Shown here one piece after another: positions 9,033-17,855 of a stretch of 64,000 bases of DNA (within the stretch, counting starts at the first letter, position 1; every line of letters starts with the position of its first letter). The notes under the pieces are model-generated. The model worked only from the letters and a program-made list of their open reading frames with translations, was not told the origin of the DNA and ran no database searches. The position numbers and the translations under genes were made by a program. This DNA comes from Taibaiella koreensis (GTDB taxonomy: Bacteria > Bacteroidota > Bacteroidia > Chitinophagales > Chitinophagaceae): the NCBI RefSeq assembly GCF_003545715.1, contig NZ_QVNU01000004.1:434001-498000 (forward strand), read 5' to 3'.

Positions 9033-9249
9033 GGCAACCTGTAAAAATTGTACCCGGCGATATTCGTCTATTTTGAGTTAATATTTCCTTATAATCAAAC
9101 AACTAGGTATGGATAAAGTTGCAGGCCTTATGTCATGCTTTTACAAATGTCTGTCACCTGCGCTCTCTTTTCCTTACACAGTTCATAAGCTTTATAAAAA
9201 AATAATACAACCATGAAAAATCTGGGAAATATTACTTTCTTTGCAACTT

Positions 9250-9831
9250 ATGCACAGCAAGGTCGTCATCATCAATGCCTTTGAGCCGGAAGACTTCTTT
9301 ATCGCGCAGCTTTCAAAAGCCTACGATAACGCGATTGTCGAGAAAGGGATCTCGGCCGAATTGTTGTTTGTCAACAATATGAACTTTTCATTTACCCCGT
9401 TTCCCGATCAATATACTTACGAAACCCTGGAACCCGATCTGCAAAAGAGCGTCGATGCGATCAAAGGCGCTTCCACGGTGGCTTTTTTTACTTCGGCCAA
9501 CAGGGACAAGGTTATTCCTATCTTCACCCAATACGTCGCCCGGCTGTTCCATCTTAAAGAGGGTACCGTAAACAAAGATATCTGGGGCTATATCGATGCT
9601 TACAGCAAGATCCTGCGCATCATCACCGTGCTCGACGATCCGGATACCTGGAAGCAGTTCCGCAACAACCGCAAACCTTCGCTTGTGCCTATGCCCAAGA
9701 TCAATTTCGGACTTTTCGGCTTCGGCCAGATCTTCAGCCGCACTTTCGGCTATCTCAAAGAAGGCTATGTGCTCAATGAATACGCCCAAAAGTCCATAAA
9801 AGCGATGCGGATCATGGCCGAAAAGGACTAA
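9250..9831 (+). CDS. Flavodoxin-fold NAD(P)H oxidoreductase-like protein
   Basis: The 193-residue product has the Flavodoxin_2 layout: an N-terminal 'KVVIINAF' strand, a 'YETLEPDLQKSVDAIKGAST' helix and a 'VAFFTSANRDKVIPIFTQYV' stretch. That stretch corresponds to the family's FMN/substrate loop, but the usual 'P.WW...PA.LKG' pattern is missing, so FMN binding or catalysis may be lost. The frame is open to a TTG at 9241; the ATG at 9250 is preferred. It is oriented opposite to its T6SS neighbours and has no evident T6SS link. Function unknown beyond the fold. Confidence 0.6.
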   Translation: MHSKVVIINAFEPEDFFIAQLSKAYDNAIVEKGISAELLFVNNMNFSFTPFPDQYTYETLEPDLQKSVDAIKGASTVAFFTSANRDKVIPIFTQYVARLFHLKEGTVNKDIWGYIDAYSKILRIITVLDDPDTWKQFRNNRKPSLVPMPKINFGLFGFGQIFSRTFGYLKEGYVLNEYAQKSIKAMRIMAEKD

Positions 9832-9866
9832 GACTAACGCTTTCCTGCCAGCAGGCATCCACGCCC

Positions 9867-10409
9867 TTATTTCCCCATCTCATGGATGCTGGCCGACTTC
9901 AATACAAACCGGAAGGAATCGTCCAGGGTAAGGTAGGCAGCCGAATCCCGCGCCGGCACTACAGGTGCATTGCGGGTCCATTCCCAGCGCAGCTTATTAA
10001 TAGCAGCCAGCTCATCGCTGCTATCCGGCGCCGATAGGAAAACGATCATATCCTCATGACCTGACGAAGGCTTACCACGGCTGATATAGTAAACCATATG
10101 CCCTGCAGGCGCACCTTTCCATACTTTATTGACGCGAACCCCTACATAATAAAAGGGTACCCTTACGCCGTGAATGGTGCTATCCACAGTTTGTACCGCA
10201 CCGCTGAGCACCAGGTTGCTGCGATCGGCCGCTTCCGTAGCGCTTATAGCGTCCGCGCTTACTTTGACGGTCGCGGCAGATGAATCGCTATCGGAATACA
10301 CCGGAAGCGAAAGCGCCGGTTCGTTCTTTATCGTATAATCGGGTTGTTGCTGGCCGCAAGCAACCAGCAAGATACAGCCAAGGCTTATCGAGGTCTTTTT
10401 CAGGTTCAT
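9867..10409 (-). CDS. Putative lipoprotein, unknown function
   Basis: The 180-residue product has a lipoprotein signal peptide with lipobox 'LLVAC' (cysteine at residue 18), followed by a Gln/Pro and Ser/Asp-rich linker. The globular part (~60-175) has beta-strands such as 'VPFYYVGVRVNKVWKG' and no known catalytic motif. It would be anchored in a membrane facing the periplasm or surface. It lies directly downstream of tssC on the same strand but behind a hairpin, so it is probably transcribed separately. Confidence 0.75.
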   Translation of the reverse strand: MNLKKTSISLGCILLVACGQQQPDYTIKNEPALSLPVYSDSDSSAATVKVSADAISATEAADRSNLVLSGAVQTVDSTIHGVRVPFYYVGVRVNKVWKGAPAGHMVYYISRGKPSSGHEDMIVFLSAPDSSDELAAINKLRWEWTRNAPVVPARDSAAYLTLDDSFRFVLKSASIHEMGK

Positions 10410-10450
10410 TTTGAGGTAATATCCAACGGAGCATGATTACGGATAGCACA

Positions 10451-10480
10451 AGGAGCTGCCACCATCGGCGGAACAGCTCC
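10451..10480 (-). terminator. Hairpin after tssC
   Basis: Arms GGAGCTG (10452-10458) and CAGCTCC (10474-10480) pair exactly, with an inner CCACC/GGCGG stem interrupted by two bases. On the minus strand it comes 28 bp after the tssC stop codon. The T-tract is short, so it may act as a partial terminator. Confidence 0.45.
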
Positions 10481-10508
10481 CTGCAAGGTCCGGGACGGGC
10501 AAGGCTGC

Positions 10509-11876
10509 CTAGCTTTGTTCGTATTCCGTATTCCAGTCGGTACCTTCATCACCTTTATGACCATCGAGCTTGATCACGAAGCTCTTCGCAGGGAAGTACG
10601 GTGTGATGTGTACGTCAAGCCAGATACGGTCTTTATTTTTTTCATCCTGCTCAAAGCGGACGATCTTGAATTTCTCGATCAATTTGGAAGGACCTTTCAC
10701 GCTATCGAGATAGTTCACGATCTGGCTGCGCAGATCGGCCTCGGTTTTCGAATTCCAGTTCTCGAAAGCACGGCGGTTCAGGAAGTCGAACAACACTTTG
10801 GTGATGTAGTCAAATACCCGCACTACAGAATACGTTTGCAGGCCTATGTTATCGCCGTTAAACAGGGTCTTGGCCGAGAAGGCCATTACCTTACCATATT
10901 CGCTTACCATAGGTACCAGGCCGATCTTCTCCAGGTGGGAGATCTCCGATTTTTTCAGCTTGAAACGTACGGCATCCACTTCGTTCATACCGCCATGCTT
11001 CTTACCGGCAGTTACCTGGCTCAGGAGCGTGTAGTGCATTTTGCCGGCAAGGGAGCTAGAGCCGGGCAGGAACACATCTTCCTCCTCGCCCACCTCATCG
11101 GCTTTGCCGCGGCCTACAAGGTAGTTGCAGGTCATGATCACATTGCTGCGATGGAGCTCGCCACCCGTCAGGTTGGCGCCGTCAAACATTTCGATCACGT
11201 CGTCGGGCTTATCGAGATTGAGGAAGTCGGTAACCAGCATTACCTTATTATCATTGGCGATCTTAGCCCACTTTTCTACTACCTTGTTGGAACCGAGATA
11301 GCCGGGCAATACCAGCAGCGAATAATTGTCGCGCAGGTCCAGGCGGTCGTAGTTCTGCTTCATTTCGTCGGCCACAAAGTCGATAAAGTAAGGGTTATCG
11401 AGATCTCTCATCTGGTCAAGAGAAGCATTCAGCACGACCACGTTATTCACTTTATCCGATTCCGTGTTCTTGTAGAACTGAGAAACCGTACGGTAAGCCG
11501 TTTCCAGGTTACGGGTAGTATCCAGGGTCTGCTTCAGGTTTTCCTTCATGGTCTTTTCGGCCGCTTCGGCTTCTTCCTTACATTTCGCCGCCATTTCGGA
11601 AGTTTCGCTACCGCCCTCCAGCACACCGATCCAGAGCTTCAGGGTCTGGAGCAGGTCTTCACGGTCTGTTTTTTTATCGGCATCCTTCAGGAAGATCTCC
11701 TTGCGGGCTTTGCGGTCGGGATTAAGGTTGGCGATACCGTCGATACAGCTTTCGAGAAAAGTGAAGCCGCCGGCTTTGGCTAGCTTCTGTATGGATTGCT
11801 GCAGGCTCTGCTCTTCTGCAGGTGCAAACTGTTTTTGGGCTACCTGGTTTGTTTCCAGTGGATTGGTAGAAGACAT
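10509..11876 (-). CDS. tssC: Type VI contractile sheath large subunit TssC (DUF5458 type)
   Basis: TssC is the large subunit of the T6SS sheath; with TssB it forms the tube whose contraction drives Hcp and VgrG out of the cell. The 455-residue product shows the Bacteroidota sheath pattern: 'SIQKLAKAGGFTFLESCIDG', a central 'YSLLVLPGYLGSNKVVEKWA', and a C-terminal gpFI-like end with 'NRRAFENWNSKTEADLRSQI'. It follows tssB by 51 bp and is likely co-transcribed with it. A long open frame exists on the opposite strand but it is a shadow of this gene. Confidence 0.88.
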   Translation of the reverse strand: MSSTNPLETNQVAQKQFAPAEEQSLQQSIQKLAKAGGFTFLESCIDGIANLNPDRKARKEIFLKDADKKTDREDLLQTLKLWIGVLEGGSETSEMAAKCKEEAEAAEKTMKENLKQTLDTTRNLETAYRTVSQFYKNTESDKVNNVVVLNASLDQMRDLDNPYFIDFVADEMKQNYDRLDLRDNYSLLVLPGYLGSNKVVEKWAKIANDNKVMLVTDFLNLDKPDDVIEMFDGANLTGGELHRSNVIMTCNYLVGRGKADEVGEEEDVFLPGSSSLAGKMHYTLLSQVTAGKKHGGMNEVDAVRFKLKKSEISHLEKIGLVPMVSEYGKVMAFSAKTLFNGDNIGLQTYSVVRVFDYITKVLFDFLNRRAFENWNSKTEADLRSQIVNYLDSVKGPSKLIEKFKIVRFEQDEKNKDRIWLDVHITPYFPAKSFVIKLDGHKGDEGTDWNTEYEQS

Positions 11877-11927
11877 AACACAATTAATTTAAAAGAATAG
11901 TTTAGGGTTCCGGGTTATTGACCAGGC

Positions 11928-12386
11928 TTATGCTTCAGCCGAAGCTTCCAGCTCACCGGCAACCTGCCGCAGGGCGTTCACGATCGCCTCTTTTGTTTCT
12001 GCATTAGCCAGCATAGTTTGCAGCACTTTATTGGATTTCAGCTGCTTCATGATCTTGGTATATTGCTCCTGCTGTATTTTCAGCGTGTTGAGAAAAGCAC
12101 TCTGGCGGGTAATGCCTTTAGGGGTAAAATCATCCAGCTTACCGAACTTCATCGTTTCCCTGATCGCTTCGCCCTGCGCGGTCTGCATTTCCACTTCGAT
12201 AGAGGGTTTGAAATGACGGAAGACATCTTCAAGCGTCTTAAGACCTCCTACGGTTTCGGGCTGGATGGGCTCATCGGCAGTGAGCTGCGATACCAGCATG
12301 GTCTTATTCGCCTGGATCTCATTGATCGCCTCATTGGCATCTACTTTAACTTCATTGCCTCCGACTTCATAATTGAACATTGCCAT
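11928..12386 (-). CDS. tssB: Type VI contractile sheath small subunit TssB
   Basis: TssB is the small sheath subunit that intertwines with TssC. The family start 'MAMFNYEVGGNEVKVDANEA' is recognised at 12386, giving 152 residues; the middle has 'LKTLEDVFRHFKPSIEVEM' and the C-terminus a long helix. The frame also stays open upstream to an ATG at 12503, adding 39 residues that begin MTFWDRIKHFFRSG. Neither start has a Shine-Dalgarno; the A-rich leader and family length favour 12386. tssC follows on the same strand. Confidence 0.85.
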   Translation of the reverse strand: MAMFNYEVGGNEVKVDANEAINEIQANKTMLVSQLTADEPIQPETVGGLKTLEDVFRHFKPSIEVEMQTAQGEAIRETMKFGKLDDFTPKGITRQSAFLNTLKIQQEQYTKIMKQLKSNKVLQTMLANAETKEAIVNALRQVAGELEASAEA

Positions 12387-12670
12387 GTTATCTGTTTTTA
12401 TTGATGATGTAGTTTGTATTTCATTTGTAATGTTGTTCCCATCGCTTTTCGCACCAAAGCTGCCGGAACGAAAAAAATGTTTGATCCGGTCCCAGAACGT
12501 CATGATAATCTTATGTTTCAGTATATTAAGATAAGCGCAAACCCGCTACCGCAAAGACTAAAAATTTCCTAACGAAAGGCAACGCCCCACCCGGCCGGTT
12601 ACCTATATTGATTACGAATACAATAGATATTTATTTTATTTGGCCGGCGAAGCATGCTAACAAAACTTTA

Positions 12671-15151
12671 TCAGTCCACTTGCCATACCAGCTGCTGTGC
12701 CTCATCGTGGCTTAATCGCAAGGTATTGCCTGCCTTTACCTCGCCGCCTACGATCATACGCGATATGGGCCGGCGAATCTGCTGCCTTATGGTACCGCCG
12801 ATCTGCCGCGCGCCGTACTTCGGTGTAAAGCCGCTCAGGGCCAGCATTTTCCGGGTATCGTCGCCAATTACCAGCTGGATGTTCTTTTTCCGGAGCACCT
12901 CTTCCAGGCTACGCAGCTGGATGCTGAAGATCTGCACGGCCATCTCTTCCGTAATGGGGCCGAAGGGAATGATCTCCGTGATACGCGCCAGGAATTCGGG
13001 GCGGAACTTGCCGCTCATCCGTTCCATCAACTCATTGGACGCCGGTATCTTTCCTTCGTTGAAACGGTCGATGATAAAATCGCTGCCGATATTGGAGGTG
13101 AACAAAATAAGCGCATTGCTGAAGTCACCTTCCTTGCCCAGTTTATCGTGAATATGCCCTTCGTCCATGATCTGCAGGAATACATCGAACACCGATTGGT
13201 GTGCCTTTTCAATCTCATCAAAAAGGACAACAGAATAGGGCTGCTGTCTGATCTTATTGACCAGCATGCCTCCCTCCTCATAGCCTACATAGCCCGGAGG
13301 CGCGCCATACAGCAAAGCTGCTGAATGCTCTTCCTTGAATTCCGACATATCGAAGCGGATCATTGCCTTTTCATCGTTGAACAGCAGCTCGGCTATCGAC
13401 TTGGCCAACTCCGTTTTACCGGTACCGGTAGGGCCCAGCAGGAAGAAGGAACCAATGGGCTGCCCCGCCTTATTGATCCCGCTACGGCTTTCTACAATAG
13501 CCTCGCTGATCACTTTAAGCGCATGCTCCTGCCCTACCATACGGCGTTTGAGATAATCCTCCATGTTCAGGAGCTTTTCCCGCTCCTGCGTTTGTATCTT
13601 GCCAATAGGAATATTGGTTTTACTGGCTACCACGGCGGCTACCTCAAGCGGACCTACGCTTTCCTTTTTCTGCAACGACAGCTCTTTCAGCCCCTGCAGC
13701 ATACGGTCGAGGTAGGCAATGAAATCGGCAACAGTGTCGATCTTCTCCACTTCGGTCTCATCAATCAGGGCGCCCAGCAAAATGGGGCTCATCCGGCTTT
13801 TGAGCATGCGGTGAAACCAAACCAGTTCTGCAAGCTTATCCTTTTCCGAAAGCTGATCGTCATGTTTCAGCTCATCATATTGTATTTCCGCTGTGGCCAG
13901 CTCCTGCTCCGAAGTTTCGTCCATCATACGGATCGCTGCCATGGTACGGTCGAGCAGGTCGAGCGCGGCATCGGGCAGGCGTTTGTCTTTGATATAGCGC
14001 TTGGCCAGGCGCACACATTCCGGTATCGCAGCGGGCTGTACGCTTACCTGATGATGGCTTTCGTAGTGCGGCACCAGCAGCTTTACCATTTTTTCCGAAG
14101 CCTGCAGATCGGGTTCGGCGATCTGTAGCAGCTCAAAGCGACGGTTGAAGGCCTGCTCGGGCTCAATGATCTTCCGGTATTCATCCAGTGTGGTCGCGCC
14201 GATCACGGTAATTTCTCCCCTGGCCAGCTCCGGCTTCAGCAGGTTTCCCACACCGCTACCCATAGGCCCTTTGGCGTCCAGCATCACATGCATCTCATCG
14301 ACAAACAGGATTGCTTTATCAAACTGCTTCAGCTCGGCAATGATCTTCTTTACCCGGTCTTCCACCTCGCCTTTATACGAGGCGCCCGCCATAAGCGCGC
14401 CCAGGTCCAGCTCCAGCAGTACGGCTTGCTGCAAGTGCAAGGGTACTTGCTGGTTCACGATAGCCAGGGCAAAGCCGTCGAGCAAAGCCGTTTTACCCAC
14501 GCCGGGTTCTCCGGCTATGATCACATTGGGTTTGCTCCGGCGTCCCAGTATCTCGATCATTTGCCGGGTCTCGCCCTCACGGCCGATAATGGGGTCGAGC
14601 TTTCCTTCCCTGGCCATTTGCGTTTTGTCTTTGCAATACTGCCTTATATTGGTGGTGCCGGTGATCGTGCCATCGTGCTGCGGCAGGCCGGCGCCCGGCG
14701 ATGGTATACCTGGAACACCCGTTGAAACGTGGTACAACGACATAAAATCGGCCTCGCGCAGCGGTAACGATTTCAGTTGCTCGGGGCTAAAGCCGATCCT
14801 GGGCTTTACCAGGGCCGCCAGCAGGCACAAGGCCGATACTTCGTCATAACCGAATTTGAGCCGTATATCGTCGGCCTCCTCGAGAACGGCGTCGATCGCA
14901 TCGTCGGGTGCGGGATCATCGGGCAGCACACTGGTCTTGGGATACTCGTCTATCCGTATTTCGGCCCAGTCTCTCAGGTAGGCAACGTCTTTACCTGTCG
15001 ATTCCAGGAAGCCTGTAAGGCCGGAATCTTTATGCATCAGGGCACGCAGCAGATGCGGCGCACCGAACTTTTCATTATAGTTTTCCCGGGCAAATGCCTT
15101 GGCGATATGGAAAACAGCGTGAACGCCTTCGTTAATGTACACAGAATTCAT
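12671..15151 (-). CDS. tssH: Type VI sheath-disassembly AAA+ ATPase TssH (ClpV)
   Basis: TssH/ClpV is a hexameric unfoldase that disassembles contracted sheath for reuse. The 826-residue product has a Clp N-terminal domain (~1-140), a first AAA+ module with Walker A GEPGVGKT (214-221) and Walker B 'LFVDEMH', a coiled middle domain, a second AAA+ module with GPTGTGKTEL (~565) and 'VLFDEIEKAH', and a ClpB D2 C-terminal domain. The size and order match ClpV. It begins the minus-strand set tssH-tssB-tssC; the tssH-tssB gap of ~170-280 bp may hold a second promoter. Confidence 0.9.
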   Translation of the reverse strand: MNSVYINEGVHAVFHIAKAFARENYNEKFGAPHLLRALMHKDSGLTGFLESTGKDVAYLRDWAEIRIDEYPKTSVLPDDPAPDDAIDAVLEEADDIRLKFGYDEVSALCLLAALVKPRIGFSPEQLKSLPLREADFMSLYHVSTGVPGIPSPGAGLPQHDGTITGTTNIRQYCKDKTQMAREGKLDPIIGREGETRQMIEILGRRSKPNVIIAGEPGVGKTALLDGFALAIVNQQVPLHLQQAVLLELDLGALMAGASYKGEVEDRVKKIIAELKQFDKAILFVDEMHVMLDAKGPMGSGVGNLLKPELARGEITVIGATTLDEYRKIIEPEQAFNRRFELLQIAEPDLQASEKMVKLLVPHYESHHQVSVQPAAIPECVRLAKRYIKDKRLPDAALDLLDRTMAAIRMMDETSEQELATAEIQYDELKHDDQLSEKDKLAELVWFHRMLKSRMSPILLGALIDETEVEKIDTVADFIAYLDRMLQGLKELSLQKKESVGPLEVAAVVASKTNIPIGKIQTQEREKLLNMEDYLKRRMVGQEHALKVISEAIVESRSGINKAGQPIGSFFLLGPTGTGKTELAKSIAELLFNDEKAMIRFDMSEFKEEHSAALLYGAPPGYVGYEEGGMLVNKIRQQPYSVVLFDEIEKAHQSVFDVFLQIMDEGHIHDKLGKEGDFSNALILFTSNIGSDFIIDRFNEGKIPASNELMERMSGKFRPEFLARITEIIPFGPITEEMAVQIFSIQLRSLEEVLRKKNIQLVIGDDTRKMLALSGFTPKYGARQIGGTIRQQIRRPISRMIVGGEVKAGNTLRLSHDEAQQLVWQVD

Positions 15152-15848
15152 GCCTCTTTGTCAGTTTTTATAGGGTTTACTTATCGGCAAAATCTACCGC
15201 AACTAAAAGTTAAAAATAACTTCTAATGTTAATTTTTCTGAAGGAAAACCATTGAAGTGTAAAAATTGTTCGACGGAAGGGCAAAAATATCCTGGAAACC
15301 TCCTCGTAAATAACTCTTTAAACTGCAGACAAAAATAATGAGCGTGAATTGTGTCATGCGTTAATTTATTGATAATAAACGTGTCCCAATAGCAACCAAA
15401 TTTTAACAATTTAGGCTTTCATGAATCTGAAAATAGTCAATAAACAAATTTACACCAATTATTTCACTATGAAAAAAAGGAAAATAAACGTTTGATATAT
15501 TGATCTATTTAAAAATTATTTCATTAACAAATTGACCTAAAACCGAGGTCCAGACCAATATCGAATAGTTGTTATATTTAAGTTAACTTGATTTTAAAGC
15601 CGATTTGCTATTAGTTTTGTCCCTGAAACTACCTTGAAAAGGTATAGATACAGCTCAAAACAGATATTGATCATCCTTTTTTAAATAACATACTATAGCT
15701 ATATATAATTATTGACATTAATTAATCAAACAACATCAAAAGGTATATCACGAAAAAATAAACATGACTAATTGTCAACAACTTACAAACCTTTTTACAA
15801 AAGAAATGTTTGGGAAAGATCACCAGGCATCAAACGAATAAAATATAC
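15152..15848. promoter_or_regulatory. AT-rich divergent control region of the T6SS locus
   Basis: About 700 bp separate the divergent tssH (minus) and tssO (plus) operons, far more than needed for two promoters. The stretch is markedly richer in A+T than its neighbours. A plus-strand -7 box TAGTTTTG lies at 15612-15619, about 230 bp before tssO, with a possible TTG -33 element 21 bp upstream. On the minus strand a near-match lies ~40 bp upstream of the tssH ATG. Short frames here have no sign of being genes. Confidence 0.5.
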
Positions 15849-16343
15849 ATGATCGCGTTAAATAAAGCTGAGATCAGAAGTACATCGGCCCGCTTCTGGA
15901 CCCTTTTCGGAATATTGTTGCTCAGCACCCTCATCATTGTTTACTTCTTCATATGGTCGGCGCAAAAAGAAAGCGAAGATTATATTGCCAAGATCCAGGA
16001 GAACCGTTCTGCGATGAATAAGCAGATTGCTCTGCAGCCCCGGATCGATTCCCTGTACAAGCTGATGCTGGACCTGGACCGGAACGACAAATACAATTAT
16101 ATTTTCCTCGAGGCCTATATCCGGGAGCAAAGGGGAAGCGTGAGACAATTGATCGGCTCCGACAGCGCTACCCGGTTCAGCGGCTATACCCGGCTAATCA
16201 ATCACCTGGACGAGCAGATCCTGCTACAGGATACCATCATCAAGCTTAAGAACAATATCGAAGATCTGCGCAGCGATATTGAAGACTGTAAGGTCAGGAA
16301 CAAATCCCTCAGTAAGTCACTCATCAGAACCTCACGCCAATAG
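15849..16343 (+). CDS. tssO: Type VI secretion single-pass protein, TssO-like
   Basis: The 164-residue product starts at the ATG of 15849 (MIALNKAEIRSTSARFW). It has one transmembrane helix (LFGILLLSTLIIVYFFIW, ~15-35), followed by a long helical/coiled periplasmic part ending 'LKNNIEDLRSDIEDCKVRN'. This is the layout of TssO, an accessory envelope protein of Bacteroidota T6SSiii. It is the first gene of the plus operon and lies 2 bp before a second protein of the same layout. The tssO name is by position and layout; TssQ is the alternative. Confidence 0.65.
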   Translation: MIALNKAEIRSTSARFWTLFGILLLSTLIIVYFFIWSAQKESEDYIAKIQENRSAMNKQIALQPRIDSLYKLMLDLDRNDKYNYIFLEAYIREQRGSVRQLIGSDSATRFSGYTRLINHLDEQILLQDTIIKLKNNIEDLRSDIEDCKVRNKSLSKSLIRTSRQ

Positions 16344-16345
16344 TT

Positions 16346-16864
16346 ATGGAAGAAACGATAAAAATGAGCCGCAAGGAAAAACGGCATTACCTGTGGTATC
16401 TGATCGCCCTGTATATCGGCTCTGCTGCCATCTTTAGCTGGATCATTTTCCTGGGTGTACCCAACCCTTTCTCTTCCATTTCCAACCAGGAAAGAGAACA
16501 ATTGAACCAGGCCAAAATATTCGAGGCCCGGCAGATCGAGGCGCTGCAGATCTATGATACGGTGATGCAAAAGGTGACAGCGCTGAAAAGCAATCCTGGT
16601 AACCAGATTGTCGAGGCAGACATCGAGCAGCGGATCAATTACCTCAACAGCCTGAATGATGGTCTGCCCAACCGTGATATGCGCACTTACGGCTTTTACC
16701 AGATGGCAAAGTATCTGAACAACCACTTTCAGAACGCAAAGATCCTGCGCAAAAAATCGGAGAATATTCAGCTTTTCGAAAAGCAGCTGAGCGATTGCCG
16801 TATCGGTTACCAGCAAAACGAGCAATATATGAACCAGATCCGGGCTGCACAGTCCGGCCGATAA
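16346..16864 (+). CDS. Type VI secretion single-pass protein, second TssO/TssQ-like gene
   Basis: The 172-residue product has a basic N-terminus (KMSRKEKRHY), one transmembrane helix (YLIALYIGSAAIFSWIIFLG, ~18-38) and a helical periplasmic domain with 'LFEKQLSDCRIG' near the end. The architecture copies the gene before it, and the two share an 'EDC/SDC' cysteine near the C-terminus after a coiled helix, which suggests paralogy. It starts 2 bp after the preceding stop. I cannot decide between a second TssO and TssQ; TssQ is generally described as a lipoprotein, and no lipobox is seen here. Confidence 0.7.
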   Translation: MEETIKMSRKEKRHYLWYLIALYIGSAAIFSWIIFLGVPNPFSSISNQEREQLNQAKIFEARQIEALQIYDTVMQKVTALKSNPGNQIVEADIEQRINYLNSLNDGLPNRDMRTYGFYQMAKYLNNHFQNAKILRKKSENIQLFEKQLSDCRIGYQQNEQYMNQIRAAQSGR

Positions 16865-16887
16865 AACCAGAAACAAAATCTACCCCT

Positions 16888-17799
16888 ATGTTGTGGAACA
16901 AAAACACCAGTAAAATTGTAGGCATTACCCTGCTTGTTGCCGCGCTTGTCGTTCTTGCCATTTTCGGCATCCGCTCCTTGCTGCCTACCAAAGGAAACCT
17001 GAAATCGGGCGTATACCCGCGTGTGGTCGACGTCTCCGACAGTATTTATTATAGCGATTCGTCCGATTTCGGTCGACAGTACCGGTGGGTCTTCGGCGAT
17101 GGTACCCAGTCCTTTACGCCCGCCGGCCGCCATAAATACAATGCTCCCGGCAATTATACAGTTGTTCTTACCGTCAACAATAAATTCACCGACACTTTTT
17201 TTGTTTCTGTAACAGGAACAGCGCCTACTTTTAGCTTGACCGATTCCCTCATTACTATTGACGCCAAGGAGCTGGCAATGCAGGGCGAGAACATCGTATT
17301 TCGCGCCAAGGGCCAGGGCGCTACAGAATTTGTCTGGGACTTTGGTGATGGCAGCAGCCCTGTAAGCACCACCAGCGATATGGTACAGTATGCTTATCCC
17401 AGCGACGGGGAGTTTGTAGTACGACTGAAAACACGTAGTACGGAATACCCGGTAACCCATAAGATCACCATTGTCCCCTCTTATAAAGCAGAACGGGACA
17501 GCCTGGCCAATCTCGATGCGATCTATCAGCAGTATGAGAACGATTTCAAATATCATCTGCAGCAAATCGCCGACGGAGGCGATTTTGACCAGCATTACTA
17601 TTACCTGCTCAGGAGATATCTCTGCGGCAACGAAAAAGCCGTAATGAAGATCAACGACCAAAAGATCAATGACTTCAATACCTATTGTCTCAACCTGCAA
17701 TTTGCCAAAAATATCCTGATCCAAAGCGTGAAGCTCGTACCCGATAACGATATCCATTGTATCAAGATGGCAGAAGTAAAAACAGACAAAAAACTGTAA
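16888..17799 (+). CDS. tssP: Type VI secretion envelope protein TssP with PKD repeats
   Basis: The preferred ATG at 16888 gives a 303-residue protein with one N-terminal membrane anchor (KIVGITLLVAALVVLAIFGI). Two PKD-like Ig domains follow: 'YRWVFGDGTQSFTPAGRHKY' (~60-105) and 'EFVWDFGDGSSPVSTTSD' (~130-185), each with the WxFGDG turn. The C-terminal ~110 residues are helical. PKD-bearing envelope proteins fit TssP of T6SSiii, which spans the periplasm with TssO and TssR. Upstream and downstream neighbours are a TssO-like gene and tssR. The TssP name is by context. Confidence 0.7.
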   Translation: MLWNKNTSKIVGITLLVAALVVLAIFGIRSLLPTKGNLKSGVYPRVVDVSDSIYYSDSSDFGRQYRWVFGDGTQSFTPAGRHKYNAPGNYTVVLTVNNKFTDTFFVSVTGTAPTFSLTDSLITIDAKELAMQGENIVFRAKGQGATEFVWDFGDGSSPVSTTSDMVQYAYPSDGEFVVRLKTRSTEYPVTHKITIVPSYKAERDSLANLDAIYQQYENDFKYHLQQIADGGDFDQHYYYLLRRYLCGNEKAVMKINDQKINDFNTYCLNLQFAKNILIQSVKLVPDNDIHCIKMAEVKTDKKL

Positions 17800-17855
17800 T
17801 CCGCCGCCCTGGCAGCATAAATCCAAACATTCACGAAACGAAAACAACATAACTG

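Noticed and set aside
10515-11783. 422-codon open frame on the plus strand
   Set aside because: It lies fully opposite tssC, whose protein motifs are clear; the plus-strand translation has no domain and is a codon-bias shadow.
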